NCBI GenBank assembly: GCA_022749815.1
Contig: JAKIWV010000004.1
Location: forward strand, 124,001 to 188,000
DNA length: 64,000 nt
Reading direction: 5' to 3'
Source: Thermoplasmata archaeon
Lineage (GTDB): Archaea > Thermoplasmatota > Thermoplasmata > Lutacidiplasmatales > UBA184
Shown here: in pieces, positions 1-7,955 of the stretch
Numbering within the stretch: the stretch's first letter is position 1
Layout: every line of letters starts with the position of its first letter
The notes under the pieces: generated by a model
Told to the model about the DNA's origin: nothing
What the model saw: the letters and a program-made list of their open reading frames with translations, nothing else
Database searches by the model: none
Program-made: the position numbers and the translations under genes

Positions 1-194
1 GATTCCACGAGAGCTTCTACGGTCCCCTTTCCGAGGCGCTCGGCGGCTGGGGGATTGACGAGGTCCGTACCCGGCTCGGGACCGGAATGGATCCAGTCGA
101 GGCGGTGAAGGTGCACCTGGCGAGAAAGAGCTTCCTCTTCGGGTTTGACTCCTTCAAAATCCTCGAACTTTCGCCCCACCGGATCTCAGCGTAG
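1..194 (+). CDS. C-terminal end of an unrecognised protein (5' truncated by window)
   Basis: An open frame runs from the first bases (codons begin at position 3) to a TAG at 192-194 and gives about 63 residues. The tail contains the segments FHESFYGPLSEALGG and KVHLARKSFLFGFDSFKI. I do not recognise a family from so little sequence. The stop overlaps the convergent GINS gene by 9 nt, which is normal spacing here. It is called coding because the frame is uninterrupted and the residue composition is protein-like, unlike the Arg/Ser-rich shadow frames. Confidence 0.55.
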   Translation, partial: FHESFYGPLSEALGGWGIDEVRTRLGTGMDPVEAVKVHLARKSFLFGFDSFKILELSPHRISA

Positions 195-854
195 GGCCGG
201 GGAGAAGCGTTCCAGGACCCGGACGGGTTCTGCAATCCGTCCTTCGACGAGCAATCGCGCCACGTCCGCTGGGAACGATACGACGTCGTCTCGGCGGAGC
301 GCGATGCTCTCCGAACCGAGAGCGACCTTGGGGCTGTCCTGGAGAATTCGGACGACCTGAACCTCGTCGCTTCCCGAGGAGGTCACGGAGGTCCGGGGCG
401 GGGCCGGCTCCCTGGCGGCCGAGCGAGCGGAAGTCGAGACGGCTTTCTTCGGTACCGCCGGCGGCGGGCCGACCGGCTCGAGGTACGGAGCCACCTCCGA
501 CCGGTGCTGACGGAGGTACGACAGCATGGACTCGTGCAGCGCGCGTTCCTCCGGAAGGGAGTTGGGCAGCTCGCGGGCGCCCCCGAGGCTGGCCTGGAGG
601 GCGGCGGTGAGGATCTTCATCATACGGGCCTCGACGATGTCGCGAGCTGTCTGGACCGCCCGCTGATGCGTCTGACGGGCCAGCTCGCCCTTCCGGCCGG
701 AGGGGTTCTCCCGCAATTCGGTTTCGAAGGTCGACTTGAGTTCAGCGAGGTAGCTGCGAGTCTGGGTGTAGAACTCACCGGGCAGTTTCGAAAGCCCGTG
801 GGCCGAACCCTCGGCGCGCCGAAGCTCAAGGAGCCGGGTGTAGTAATCCGCCAT
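186..854 (-). CDS. GINS-type DNA replication factor (archaeal Gins51/Gins15-like)
   Basis: The predicted 222-aa protein starts MADYYTRLLELRRAEGS, followed by a helical A-domain with the pattern FYTQTRSYLAEL and ELARQTHQRAVQTARDIVEARM. This is the usual layout of the archaeal GINS subunit that joins MCM and a Cdc45/GAN-like protein in the replicative helicase. A low-complexity Pro/Ser linker (about 130-160) precedes a small C-terminal beta domain (about 165-222, VQVVRILQDSPKVALGSES, RRDDVVSFPADVARLLVEG), the B-domain arrangement. The frame is open upstream to 1091, but that part is Ser/Arg-rich and overlaps the divergent Toprim gene, so the ATG at 854 was chosen. The family call rests on motif memory. 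Confidence 0.75.
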   Translation of the reverse strand: MADYYTRLLELRRAEGSAHGLSKLPGEFYTQTRSYLAELKSTFETELRENPSGRKGELARQTHQRAVQTARDIVEARMMKILTAALQASLGGARELPNSLPEERALHESMLSYLRQHRSEVAPYLEPVGPPPAVPKKAVSTSARSAAREPAPPRTSVTSSGSDEVQVVRILQDSPKVALGSESIALRRDDVVSFPADVARLLVEGRIAEPVRVLERFSPALR

Positions 855-954
855 GAGGCCGAGGACAGAGGATAGGGCGGAGGCTTTAGTTCTTCGCGCA
901 GTCGATGGGCGGTGACGGGCCCGGTCACACCCCGCACTGCGAGGCGAACAGTCG

Positions 955-1395
955 ATGGACAGGAGCACCGACGGCTGGGAGGAGTTCCGCAAGCTCTGGG
1001 ACGATTTCTTGCAACGAGCGAACGACGACTCGACGGTCGTCGTCGTGGAAGGCGAGAAAGATCGGCGATCGCTGAAGCGACTCGGCGTCACTGGTCGCGT
1101 CGTGCTACTCCACTCGGGCCGGGGCTTGAGCCAACTGACCCGGTCCCTGATGATCTCCGGTCAGCGAATCGTCGTGCTGACGGATTGGGATCGGGAAGGA
1201 GGACACCTGGCGCACCGCCTAACCGAGCTGTTGGCTGCCGAGGGGAACTTGGTCGATGCGGAGTTCCGTCGGCGTCTCGCGCGCGTCCTACGCGGGGAGG
1301 TGGTCCACGTAGAGGGGCTCGCGGGCTGGGCGCGGCGGACCGCGGAACGGGCCGGCGCTCCGCTCGACCACTGGTTCGGGGTCGACGGTCCGTAA
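955..1395 (+). CDS. Toprim-domain protein (small archaeal primase/RNase M5-like family)
   Basis: The 146-aa protein is essentially one Toprim fold. The glutamate motif is VVVVEGEKDRRSLKRLG (about 28-44) and the DxD-like motif is IVVLTDWDREGGHLAHRL (about 72-89). Small stand-alone Toprim proteins of this kind are common in archaea and are predicted to act on nucleic acids; the substrate is unknown. It is divergent from GINS with about 100 nt between the starts, so a joint replication or repair role is possible but is inference. The C-terminus (WARRTAERAGAPLDHWFGV) lies outside the Toprim core. Confidence 0.8.
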   Translation: MDRSTDGWEEFRKLWDDFLQRANDDSTVVVVEGEKDRRSLKRLGVTGRVVLLHSGRGLSQLTRSLMISGQRIVVLTDWDREGGHLAHRLTELLAAEGNLVDAEFRRRLARVLRGEVVHVEGLAGWARRTAERAGAPLDHWFGVDGP

Positions 1396-1423
1396 GCGCG
1401 GCCCGGCGTGAAGATGGTCCGGC

Positions 1424-2038
1424 TCAGGGAATGACCTTGACCTGTGTGCGGCGCGTGTCGCGGCGATTCTGTGAACGCGACGGTCGCATGCGTTCGGCGC
1501 CCTTCCCCTTCCACCGAAGCCCTCGTCCTTTCGCGCCGGCGCTCGTGAGACCTCGGAACACTCGTCCGGATTGCGCCGGCGAGGCGATCCATGCGATCTT
1601 GGGATCGGCGAGAATGGCGGGATGGTGGGGGTCGACCAGAATAATCTCGAAGAACTTCTGTTTCCCATCCTCCCCGACCCAGTACGAGTTGAGCACCTCG
1701 AGATTCGGGTAGTGCTTCTGCGCTCGTTCCTCCGCGATCCGCTGGAGGCTCTTGGAGAGGGTCATTCGTAGGATCCCCTTGTGCTTGGGTCGCCGGCCCG
1801 CGATGATCGCCCTCTTCCGTTGGCCCCCGCGCCGGACGCGCACCCGGACGATGATGAACCCCTCCTTGGCGCGCCACCCGAGGGCACGGGCCCGGTCCAG
1901 CCGGGTGGGATGCTCGAGCCGGTTGACGGTCGTCTCCCGGCGCCACGTCAGAAGGCGCTCATGACGGAGCGCCGCCCCCTCCGGACCTTGGGTGACCCGG
2001 AACGAACGGGCCGCGTAACGGTAGGCCGATGAGGACAT
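1424..2038 (-). CDS. rpl15e: Ribosomal protein L15e
   Basis: This 204-aa basic protein is a component of the large ribosomal subunit found only in archaea and eukaryotes. It shows the hallmark HPTRLDRARALGWRAKEGFI followed by VRVRVRRGGQRKR, then a core with LEVLNSYWVGEDGKQKFFEI, PHHPAI and a very basic C-terminus. The length is about that of archaeal L15e. It converges with the Toprim gene (28 nt apart). A TATA-like element lies about 32 nt before the ATG. It is one of the firmest indicators that the window is archaeal. Confidence 0.97.
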   Translation of the reverse strand: MSSSAYRYAARSFRVTQGPEGAALRHERLLTWRRETTVNRLEHPTRLDRARALGWRAKEGFIIVRVRVRRGGQRKRAIIAGRRPKHKGILRMTLSKSLQRIAEERAQKHYPNLEVLNSYWVGEDGKQKFFEIILVDPHHPAILADPKIAWIASPAQSGRVFRGLTSAGAKGRGLRWKGKGAERMRPSRSQNRRDTRRTQVKVIP

Positions 2039-2066
2039 GGAAAGTCGGCGGGGGACCTGTGCCCTG

Positions 2067-2074
2067 TTTATAAG
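2067..2074 (-). promoter_or_regulatory. TATA box for rpl15e
   Basis: The minus strand reads CTTATAAA here, a close match to the archaeal TATA box, in an otherwise GC-rich intergenic stretch. Its centre is about 32 nt upstream of the L15e ATG, which would leave only a few nucleotides of leader. Confidence 0.6.
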
Positions 2075-2165
2075 GCTACTGCGAGCGGGGGCCCCTCCGG
2101 CCGTCCTTCGGGACAGAATGGCGCGGTGAGTGAACGGTCTGAGACCGGCGCCTCCGGACCCCCGG

Positions 2166-2540
2166 TCAATCCACGAACCCTTCGACCGGTCCGAGGAAGC
2201 TGCGGAGCTTCCAGTACGTTCGCAGGAATTCGTACCCCCGGCGGCTCAGCTGCCAAGAGGGCGTCGTGTCCCCCGTGCGAGTCACCAGCCCAAGTTGGAC
2301 GAGGAAGTTCACCGCCCGGTGGGTCCGGTCCACGGGCATGCCGACCGCATAGGACAATCTCGTGATCCGGCAGGGGGAAGCGGTCCGCCGAAGGACCTCG
2401 AGGAGCTCGGCGTACAGATCGAGGGGGGACCGGCGAGCACCCAGGGGACCCTGACGATCGGTCCCGTACAACGGCGGCGCGGCCGGTGCGTCATGGGCCG
2501 GTTCACTACCTGCCGGGAGGTCTCCCCGATGGCTAGGCAT
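2166..2540 (-). CDS. Winged-helix DNA-binding protein coupled to bactofilin
   Basis: The 124-aa protein has a disordered Pro/Ala-rich N-terminus (about 1-35) and one winged-helix domain (about 38-110): LYAELLEVLRRTASPCRITR, then LSYAVGMPVDRTHRAVNFLV as the recognition-helix region and a wing around WQLSRRGYEFL. It belongs to the broad class of small archaeal wHTH proteins with a C-terminal LSRRGYEFLRTYWKL-type helix. Its ATG overlaps the bactofilin TGA (TGATG), so the two are probably translationally coupled. It may regulate the operon or link the filament to DNA; both are inference. Confidence 0.7.
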   Translation of the reverse strand: MPSHRGDLPAGSEPAHDAPAAPPLYGTDRQGPLGARRSPLDLYAELLEVLRRTASPCRITRLSYAVGMPVDRTHRAVNFLVQLGLVTRTGDTTPSWQLSRRGYEFLRTYWKLRSFLGPVEGFVD

Positions 2541-3697
2541 CAGAGCGGAGCTGGGGGAAGCTGGGACACCTTTTGCGGAGTCTGGGCGAATCGCGCCCCT
2601 TCGCCTCGCAGCGACCGGATGTATTGGGTCTGGCCCGCTACTTCCACCCGAGACTCGGCTTCAATCTCCTCAGCGTACACGTTGTTGGCCTGAGCGCGCG
2701 ACTCGAGCCGAAGGCGTCCGGCCCAGACGTCTTCAACGACGGCTCGGTCACCAATGGTGACCTCGCGCGCGACGATCGGCCCGCGAACGGTGCTTCGGTC
2801 GCCGACCCGGAGTACATCGGCCTTGACCCCCGAAGTGGTCCGGATCTCGTCTCCGACCTCGATACGGTCGGTCACTACTACCCGTTCGGCCGACAATCGG
2901 CCACCGACTTCCAGACGCCGGGCCGAGACGGCCCCCGTGACTTCGGTGACGCCGCCCACCTCGATCTCCTCGCCTTGGAGCGAGCCGGCGGAGAGGAACC
3001 CACCCACTTCGATCCGCGCGGACCGGAGGAGTCCAGCGACCCGGATCCGCCCGCCGATTTCGGTTCCGCGAGTAGCGATGAAATCCGCGTCGCAGTCGAT
3101 CATCCCCCCGACTTCGACGGACTCGCCTTGGGCCGACGCCCGGAAGCGCCCCATCCCCCCGATCTCGAGGGACCCGAAGGACAGCGGCGCCGTCGTCTCG
3201 AACTTGCCCCCGACCTCGATGGACCGACGAACCGTCCCGCCGCCAATCAACACTCGACCCCCCACGTCCAGGGTGGTGAGGTCGACCGCCCCGGTGAGGT
3301 CCGCGGATCCCCCGACTTCGAAGCTCTCGGCTTTCGTGGTACCCGATACTTCGACGTGGCCTCCGATCTCCACCTCGGCGCATTCCAGGTTGCCCCGGAC
3401 CGTGACGCCCTTTTCGCCGGTCAAAGAGGCGGCCTTCAGGTCCCCTTGGACCTCAAGCCGGGCGCGCCGGAGCAGAATGCGGCCATTGGCGACCACCGGT
3501 CCCCGAACGATCAACGTGCCGTCCTCGATCCGGAGATCCCCGCAGCGGAGTGATCCTTCGATGGTCCCCGAGTCGCGGCTCGTCAAGGTGCCGGTGACTT
3601 CGATCCCTGGGCCCCCGGGCGGGGGCTGTAGGAGCCCTCCCGGCGGCAGGTCGTAATTGCCCTCGACGCGACCCGTCGGCATCTCTGTACTCGTCAT
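2540..3697 (-). CDS. Bactofilin-like polymer-forming beta-helix protein
   Basis: The 385-aa protein has a short Pro/Gly-rich N-terminus (about 1-30) and then a nearly uninterrupted series of short beta strands with the recurring signature (I/V)EVGG, for example AEVEIGGHVEVSG, ESVEVGGMIDC, ARIEVGGFLSAG and EIEVGGVTEVTG. Such repeats form the right-handed beta-helix of bactofilins (polymer-forming cytoskeletal family), which self-assemble into filaments without nucleotide. No signal peptide or membrane segment is seen, so it is probably cytoplasmic or membrane-peripheral. At 385 aa it is long for a bactofilin, whose core is usually 100-150 aa. A winged-helix gene overlaps its stop codon. Confidence 0.8.
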   Translation of the reverse strand: MTSTEMPTGRVEGNYDLPPGGLLQPPPGGPGIEVTGTLTSRDSGTIEGSLRCGDLRIEDGTLIVRGPVVANGRILLRRARLEVQGDLKAASLTGEKGVTVRGNLECAEVEIGGHVEVSGTTKAESFEVGGSADLTGAVDLTTLDVGGRVLIGGGTVRRSIEVGGKFETTAPLSFGSLEIGGMGRFRASAQGESVEVGGMIDCDADFIATRGTEIGGRIRVAGLLRSARIEVGGFLSAGSLQGEEIEVGGVTEVTGAVSARRLEVGGRLSAERVVVTDRIEVGDEIRTTSGVKADVLRVGDRSTVRGPIVAREVTIGDRAVVEDVWAGRLRLESRAQANNVYAEEIEAESRVEVAGQTQYIRSLRGEGARFAQTPQKVSQLPPAPL

Positions 3698-3959
3698 CGT
3701 TGTCGTACGCCCTCTGCCAACGTCCTAGTAGATCATCGTCCCGGCGCCCGGGAAGGCGAGAACCCGGATCCCATAAGAATGCGCGGAGAAGGAATCCGGG
3801 ATCAGTGAAGCGGGCCGGCCGGATCTCGCCGGGGGGAGTTGGGGGGTTTCTGCGGCCGTTCGTACGTCGGAAGTTCGTCGGTGGTTCGTTTGCTGCATGA
3901 GGCGACCCTTCAGGTCACTATTCTCCGGGGGGGTCAAGGGGCGGACGCACCCCGAGCAC

Positions 3960-4367
3960 TCACTTCGCGTGAGCTTGAGGCGCCCAGGGAAACCGGGCCA
4001 CGGGGGAACGGACCACCTTCGCGGTACCGTGGCTCTCCGTTGAGACGGCTCGACCGAGGTGGGTCTCGAGCTCTCGGGTGAACCGATCCGCCCGGCCGAA
4101 TTCGGCGGTCGGGAGCACCGAGGGAGCTTCCCAGAAGATGGCGGCTCCTCCACTGGTCGGGGCCACTCGGAACCGAACTTTTCGGAGGCCGTCGGGTACC
4201 GCAGGGTTCATCCGAGCGAGGGAGCCGTCGATGCGGGTCGCGGCCGGTTCGGCCATCTCGGTCTTCTCGACTGTGAAGCCGAGCCCGGAGAGGTAGTCCG
4301 CGATATAGCCGACGAAGCGCTCCCGCCCGATGCCACGGACCCGGAGCCAATCGGCGGCTTCAACCAT
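3960..4367 (-). CDS. Conserved-looking hypothetical protein downstream of trmJ
   Basis: The 135-aa protein is soluble, with a helix-rich start (GRERFVGYIADYLSGLGFTV) and an alternating strand pattern in the middle (LRKVRFRVAPTSGGAAIFWE). No family was recognised. It overlaps the end of the TrmJ-like gene by 8 nt and is the last gene of the long minus-strand run that starts with the ThiI-like gene, so it is very probably translated. A role in RNA modification or ribosome biogenesis would fit the neighbours but has no direct support. Confidence 0.6.
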   Translation of the reverse strand: MVEAADWLRVRGIGRERFVGYIADYLSGLGFTVEKTEMAEPAATRIDGSLARMNPAVPDGLRKVRFRVAPTSGGAAIFWEAPSVLPTAEFGRADRFTRELETHLGRAVSTESHGTAKVVRSPVARFPWAPQAHAK

Positions 4368-5082
4368 GCCCTTTTTTCCCGATCCGGTCGACGCTTCGCA
4401 CGAAGCCGAGCATCATTCGATACTCGTGCTCGGTGGGAACGGCGCGGCCGAACAACCGCCGGAACAGCAGCATGAGGCCCCGGCGCTTGTGCCGGGGGTA
4501 ATCCGTCCGGGCCATAAGCTCAGCGAGTCGCTTCAGGAGGAGTTCCTTCTCACGCCCATCGAGCGCGAGCCGCTCCGGAGCAGGGGTACTCTCCTCCCAT
4601 TCCGCCCCCTGGCCCCTATGGATCGCATAGAGCAGGATGCCGACGGCGTGTGACAGATTCAGGGTGGGAAATTCCCGCCGGGCCGGGACGTGAACGATCA
4701 GGTCGCAGCGGCCGAGTTCTTCCCGGTCCAGCCCGTTGTCCTCGGGTCCGAAGACGAGCGCGAGGCGCCCGTCGGTCGCCCGTACGATCGCTCCGAGCCG
4801 TTCTGGGTCGATGGACCGCCGGAGAAACGCAGTGGAGCGGCCCAGGACAAGATCCGTGGAGCCCACCACCAGATCCGAGTCAACGAGAGCCTCCTCGAGG
4901 GTCGCCACCGTCCGCGCGGACGTGAGCAGGGGGATGCCCCCCATCGCGCGCCGGCGCGCCTCCGCTCCCAGAGAGGCTCTCGGCCGAACCAGGGTCAAAC
5001 GCTCCGCGCCGAAATTCCGGCCCACGCGGGCGACCGCACCCACGTTGCCATCCTCCTTCGGGCGGACGAGGACGATATTCAC
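4360..5082 (-). CDS. trmJ: SPOUT RNA methyltransferase, TrmJ-like (tRNA 2'-O-ribose, position 32)
   Basis: The 240-aa protein has the SpoU/SPOUT motifs in order: DGNVGAVARVGRNFGAERLT at about 12-31 (motif 1, N and R), LALVFGPEDNGLDREEL at about 107-123 (motif 2) and FPTLNLSHAVGILLYAI at about 138-154 (motif 3, the knot that binds SAM). The C-terminal extension (about 170-240) resembles TrmJ, which methylates the 2'-OH of nucleotide 32 in tRNAs as a dimer. It lies 8 nt after ftsY in the same operon. Other TrmH-type substrates cannot be excluded from sequence alone. Confidence 0.85.
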   Translation of the reverse strand: MNIVLVRPKEDGNVGAVARVGRNFGAERLTLVRPRASLGAEARRRAMGGIPLLTSARTVATLEEALVDSDLVVGSTDLVLGRSTAFLRRSIDPERLGAIVRATDGRLALVFGPEDNGLDREELGRCDLIVHVPARREFPTLNLSHAVGILLYAIHRGQGAEWEESTPAPERLALDGREKELLLKRLAELMARTDYPRHKRRGLMLLFRRLFGRAVPTEHEYRMMLGFVRSVDRIGKKGHG

Positions 5083-5090
5083 CCGGGCCG

Positions 5091-6077
5091 TCAGGACGCG
5101 GTCCCCTCCGACAGCAATCGCCGGACCATCCAGTCGACATCGAACGGTCTCAGGTCCTCGTACCCCTGACCGACCCCGACGAAGACCAGCGGCTTTTTAG
5201 TGACAAACGTGGCGGAGAGCGCTGCCCCGCCCTTCGCGTCCGCGTCGAGCTTCGTGAGGATGAGTCCGTCGATCCCCAAGGCCTCTTGGAACCGCTTCGC
5301 CTGTTCCAGCGTGTCGTTCCCCGTGAGCGCGTCGCCCACGAACAGCGTCAGGTGCGGTTGGATCACTCGGCGGATCTTCTTCGCTTCCTCGACGAGGTTC
5401 TCGTTGGTGTGTTGCCGCCCGGCGGTGTCCACCAGGACGACGTCGAGACGGCGCGCCCGCGCGTGGGCTACGGCATCGAAGGCGACGGCGGCCGGGTCGC
5501 TTCCCTCCTGTTGTCGAACCACTCTGATCCCCAAACGTTCCCCGTGGACGAGCAACTGCTCGATCGCCCCCGCCCGGAAGGTGTCACCGGCCGCGATCAC
5601 GACCGACAGCTTCTGGCCGCCCAGCCAGTGGGCCAGCTTGGCGACGGTCGTAGTCTTGCCGGTGCCGTTCACCCCGACGACGAGGACAATGTACGGTGGG
5701 GGGGTTTGAGCACGAACATTTCGGACCAGGTCGATCGGGGGTTGGCTTAGGATGGACCGGACGGACGCTTCGAAACTCGCCCGGATGGCGGTCTCAGCGT
5801 CAGCGCCCCACTTCAGCTTCTTACCGGCCAACTCCTTACGGATATCTTTTCGGATGCGCTCTACAACGGGCAACGCCACGTCCGACTGGAGGAGGGCAAT
5901 CTCGAGGTCTTCCAGGACCGTCTCGATGGTTTCGTCGGTGAGCCTGCGACCGAATCCCTCGGTGATTCCGGGCTGACTCGGAGACGCGGTCGCCGCCGGA
6001 GCTCCGGTCGACGTGGCCGGATTCGGCTCGTCCTGTTTCGACGGACCGAACAGCCGAGCCTTAATCGCGGCCCACAT
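5091..6077 (-). CDS. ftsY: Signal recognition particle receptor FtsY
   Basis: The 328-aa protein is the SRP-type GTPase that docks ribosome-SRP complexes at the membrane. After a short, variable N-terminus (about 1-45) come the four-helix N domain (about 46-115) and the NG GTPase domain with G1 GVNGTGKTTT (135-144), DTFRAGA (165-171), G3 DTAGRQHTNENL (217-228) and G4 TKLDADAKGG (275-284). The shortened acidic A domain is normal in archaea. The start overlaps the prefoldin alpha stop by 17 nt, the familiar archaeal order L18a - prefoldin alpha - FtsY. Confidence 0.96.
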   Translation of the reverse strand: MWAAIKARLFGPSKQDEPNPATSTGAPAATASPSQPGITEGFGRRLTDETIETVLEDLEIALLQSDVALPVVERIRKDIRKELAGKKLKWGADAETAIRASFEASVRSILSQPPIDLVRNVRAQTPPPYIVLVVGVNGTGKTTTVAKLAHWLGGQKLSVVIAAGDTFRAGAIEQLLVHGERLGIRVVRQQEGSDPAAVAFDAVAHARARRLDVVLVDTAGRQHTNENLVEEAKKIRRVIQPHLTLFVGDALTGNDTLEQAKRFQEALGIDGLILTKLDADAKGGAALSATFVTKKPLVFVGVGQGYEDLRPFDVDWMVRRLLSEGTAS

Positions 6078-6546
6078 CGCTGTCTGGAGCGTCGGCGCCC
6101 GGCCGCTCCGCTCCTTGGCTGAGCGCCTCGAGACGACTCGAAAGCACCGTAATGCGCTCCTCGAGCGCTCGCATTTGCGTCTCGAGATCTTGGCCCGCCT
6201 GGTCGAGCCGTACGAGCCGCTCGGCGAGTACCTCGCTGGCCTTCGCCCGCTCCATTTCTACGACGATGCCGCTGCCAATGCCCAGGAGGACGCGTTCGCT
6301 ATCCCGAGGGGACCCGCGGACAAATGTGTCCCCGCCGACCGGCAGGAGGAGTTCCATCTCTGGGGCGGGGCGGTCCAAGCCGTCCAATGTTTCCCGGCCC
6401 CTTAGATGGTCCGTTTTTGAGGCCGAGATCATCTGATGCTGCTGCAACATCTGCGAGAGCTGGTTCCGGTACATGTCGAGGCGCATCAGGTCGTCTCGGA
6501 CCTGCTCCTCGGTGACCGGACGAACCTCGCCGCGGGGGGTACTCAT
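6061..6546 (-). CDS. pfdA: Prefoldin alpha subunit
   Basis: The 161-aa protein has two long coiled-coil arms (about 12-50 and 95-145, for example VLAERLVRLDQAGQDLETQM) around the beta-hairpin region EMELLLPVGGDTFVRGSP and ERVLLGIGSGIVVEME. That is the architecture of the alpha chain of the hexameric chaperone that passes unfolded proteins to the thermosome. The ATG at 6546 overlaps the L18a stop (ATGA); an upstream in-frame start would run inside L18a and is rejected. The beta subunit is encoded at 15475. Confidence 0.92.
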   Translation of the reverse strand: MSTPRGEVRPVTEEQVRDDLMRLDMYRNQLSQMLQQHQMISASKTDHLRGRETLDGLDRPAPEMELLLPVGGDTFVRGSPRDSERVLLGIGSGIVVEMERAKASEVLAERLVRLDQAGQDLETQMRALEERITVLSSRLEALSQGAERPGADAPDSDVGRD

Positions 6547-6728
6547 GCGGGGGCCGGCTCCACGGAAGCGATACGGATCAGCCGCCGGGGAAGGCTGTGA
6601 CAACCGCCGATGACCGACACCGTCCACTCCCGCGCCGCGTCCGCGGTCGAGGCTTCGTGCACCTTTGCGAAGGGCTGCCAGCAGTTTCGCCGGGCGTAGA
6701 ACTCACCAGAGATTTTCCACGTCGGCAC
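6543..6728 (-). CDS. rpl18a: Ribosomal protein L18a (L20a/LX)
   Basis: The 61-aa protein begins MPTWKISGEFYARRNCWQPF, then KVHEASTADAAREWTVSVIG and the basic HSLPRRLIRIASVEPA segment. This is the short beta-alpha-beta fold of archaeal LX, a large-subunit protein. Family members are typically 55-80 aa. The position directly upstream of prefoldin alpha and FtsY is the usual archaeal gene order and supports the call. Stop and next start overlap (ATGA). Confidence 0.88.
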   Translation of the reverse strand: MPTWKISGEFYARRNCWQPFAKVHEASTADAAREWTVSVIGGCHSLPRRLIRIASVEPAPA

Positions 6729-6767
6729 TACAGCACCTAAACGGCGATACCACCCGGGGTGCGTACA

Positions 6768-7016
6768 TTAGCCCTTTGGGTCGCTCCCCTGATTCTCCGC
6801 CGGTTCGGAGGTTGGAGGCGGAACTTTCAGGGGCACTGCGAGGGCCCGCTCGCGGAGTTGCAGCCAGCGTTTCTGGCGTTCTTCGAGACGGGCGGCCGCA
6901 TGTTGGGCGGGCGGCGCGTCGAGCACCTCCGACGGACTTACCTCGGAGAGAGGTTCGGGCGGCGCCGGACTAGGGTCGTCAAGCGTGCGCCGAGGGGTAG
7001 CGGGGTCCGCGGTCAT
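6768..7016 (-). CDS. Small hypothetical protein coupled to the ThiI-like gene
   Basis: The frame gives 82 residues from an ATG that overlaps the ThiI-like stop codon (ATGA at 7016-7013). The N-terminus is Pro/Ser-rich (PATPRRTLDDPSPAPPEPL) and the middle is a charged helix (AARLEERQKRWLQLRERAL). There is no recognised family and no membrane segment. The overlap argues that it is translated; the composition leaves room for doubt. L18a starts 40 nt downstream. Confidence 0.4.
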   Translation of the reverse strand: MTADPATPRRTLDDPSPAPPEPLSEVSPSEVLDAPPAQHAAARLEERQKRWLQLRERALAVPLKVPPPTSEPAENQGSDPKG

Positions 7017-7903
7017 CCGGCGAGCGCGGTGATCTCCTGCCATCGTATATCCACTTCCTCGTCGGTGAACGCAAGTGTGGGCGAGAAGAGGACGGTTTCT
7101 CCCCAGGCCTGGCGGGCGGAGGGGAACTCGTCGACCTGCAAGGGGAGTACGACCCCATCCGCACGGGTCTCCTGGATCAAGCTTCGCATGGTTTCGGGGG
7201 CCGCTTCTTCTCGGGTCCTCGTCACACGGGCCATGGGGTCGAAACGAGTCAGGGTGCTTCCTACGAGTTCCTCCCCCGCGCCCGCTGCGACCAACACGAC
7301 ACGGCAACCGCGCTTCATCATCAAGAAGGCCCCCACGGCCCCCCGCCGCCCATCGACGAGGGCCACTACCCGTCCGGCGACCCCGAGAGGAAAACCGCCG
7401 GGCCCCTGAACTCGGTTCGAGTAGAGGTAGGTCCTAGGGCCGCGCACTTCGACGAACAGCTCGACGTCGGGGCTATCGAGATCGACCGAAAGGGCGCGTT
7501 CGGGCCATTGGGCCATCACTCGCGCACCGAGGTCGCGGGCGAGCTCCTGGCTCGTAAACGAATGACTACCCGTTCGGCGCGCGCGGATGGCGAAGGAACT
7601 CTTGGGGGTGAGGAGCGGCTCCGCCCAAGAGATAACTCGCGAGCGGATTCCCTCTAGTTCGGTCGGGACCTCCTCAACGGGGCTTACCGACGTAACTCCG
7701 AATACCCGTCGGACGAGCCGGAGCGCTTCGCTGGAGTCGTCGGTCTCGACGTAGAGGTGCCCGTGGTCGGCGCGCAGTCGACAGGAGCTTCCTGCGTGCA
7801 GAAACTGGTCCATGATGTTGCGTTGGAGGGTGCGCTCGAACTCGCGGCGGACCGGGGGGGACTTGAGCGCGAGTTCGCCGTAGCGTACGAGAAGTGTCGG
7901 CAT
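7013..7903 (-). CDS. ThiI-like THUMP protein with a degenerate PP-loop
   Basis: The 296-aa protein starts MPTLLVRYGELALKSPPVRR, the typical ThiI N-terminal ferredoxin-like domain, followed by a THUMP RNA-binding domain (LTPKSSFAIRARRTGSHSF, VELFVEVRGPRTYLYS). The C-terminal part corresponds to the adenylating PP-loop domain, but where ThiI has an SGGxDSP-type loop this protein reads VALVDGRRGAVGAFLMMKRG. The domain is also short (about 110 aa) and I see no CxxC that could carry persulfide sulfur. It probably still binds tRNA but cannot be assumed to make 4-thiouridine. The start is an internal ATG at 7903, because canonical ThiI proteins begin near this motif. Confidence 0.8.
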   Translation of the reverse strand: MPTLLVRYGELALKSPPVRREFERTLQRNIMDQFLHAGSSCRLRADHGHLYVETDDSSEALRLVRRVFGVTSVSPVEEVPTELEGIRSRVISWAEPLLTPKSSFAIRARRTGSHSFTSQELARDLGARVMAQWPERALSVDLDSPDVELFVEVRGPRTYLYSNRVQGPGGFPLGVAGRVVALVDGRRGAVGAFLMMKRGCRVVLVAAGAGEELVGSTLTRFDPMARVTRTREEAAPETMRSLIQETRADGVVLPLQVDEFPSARQAWGETVLFSPTLAFTDEEVDIRWQEITALAG

Positions 7904-7955
7904 CCGGGAAGAACGGTTAAGACCGACACGCCTCATCAGCGTTCGGGACCGGACG

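Noticed and set aside
2573-3656. Two plus-strand frames of about 300 codons opposite bactofilin
   Set aside because: They are Asp/Pro- or Ser/Thr/Pro-rich mirrors of the repeated EVGG codons; the minus-strand frame carries the beta-helix repeats.
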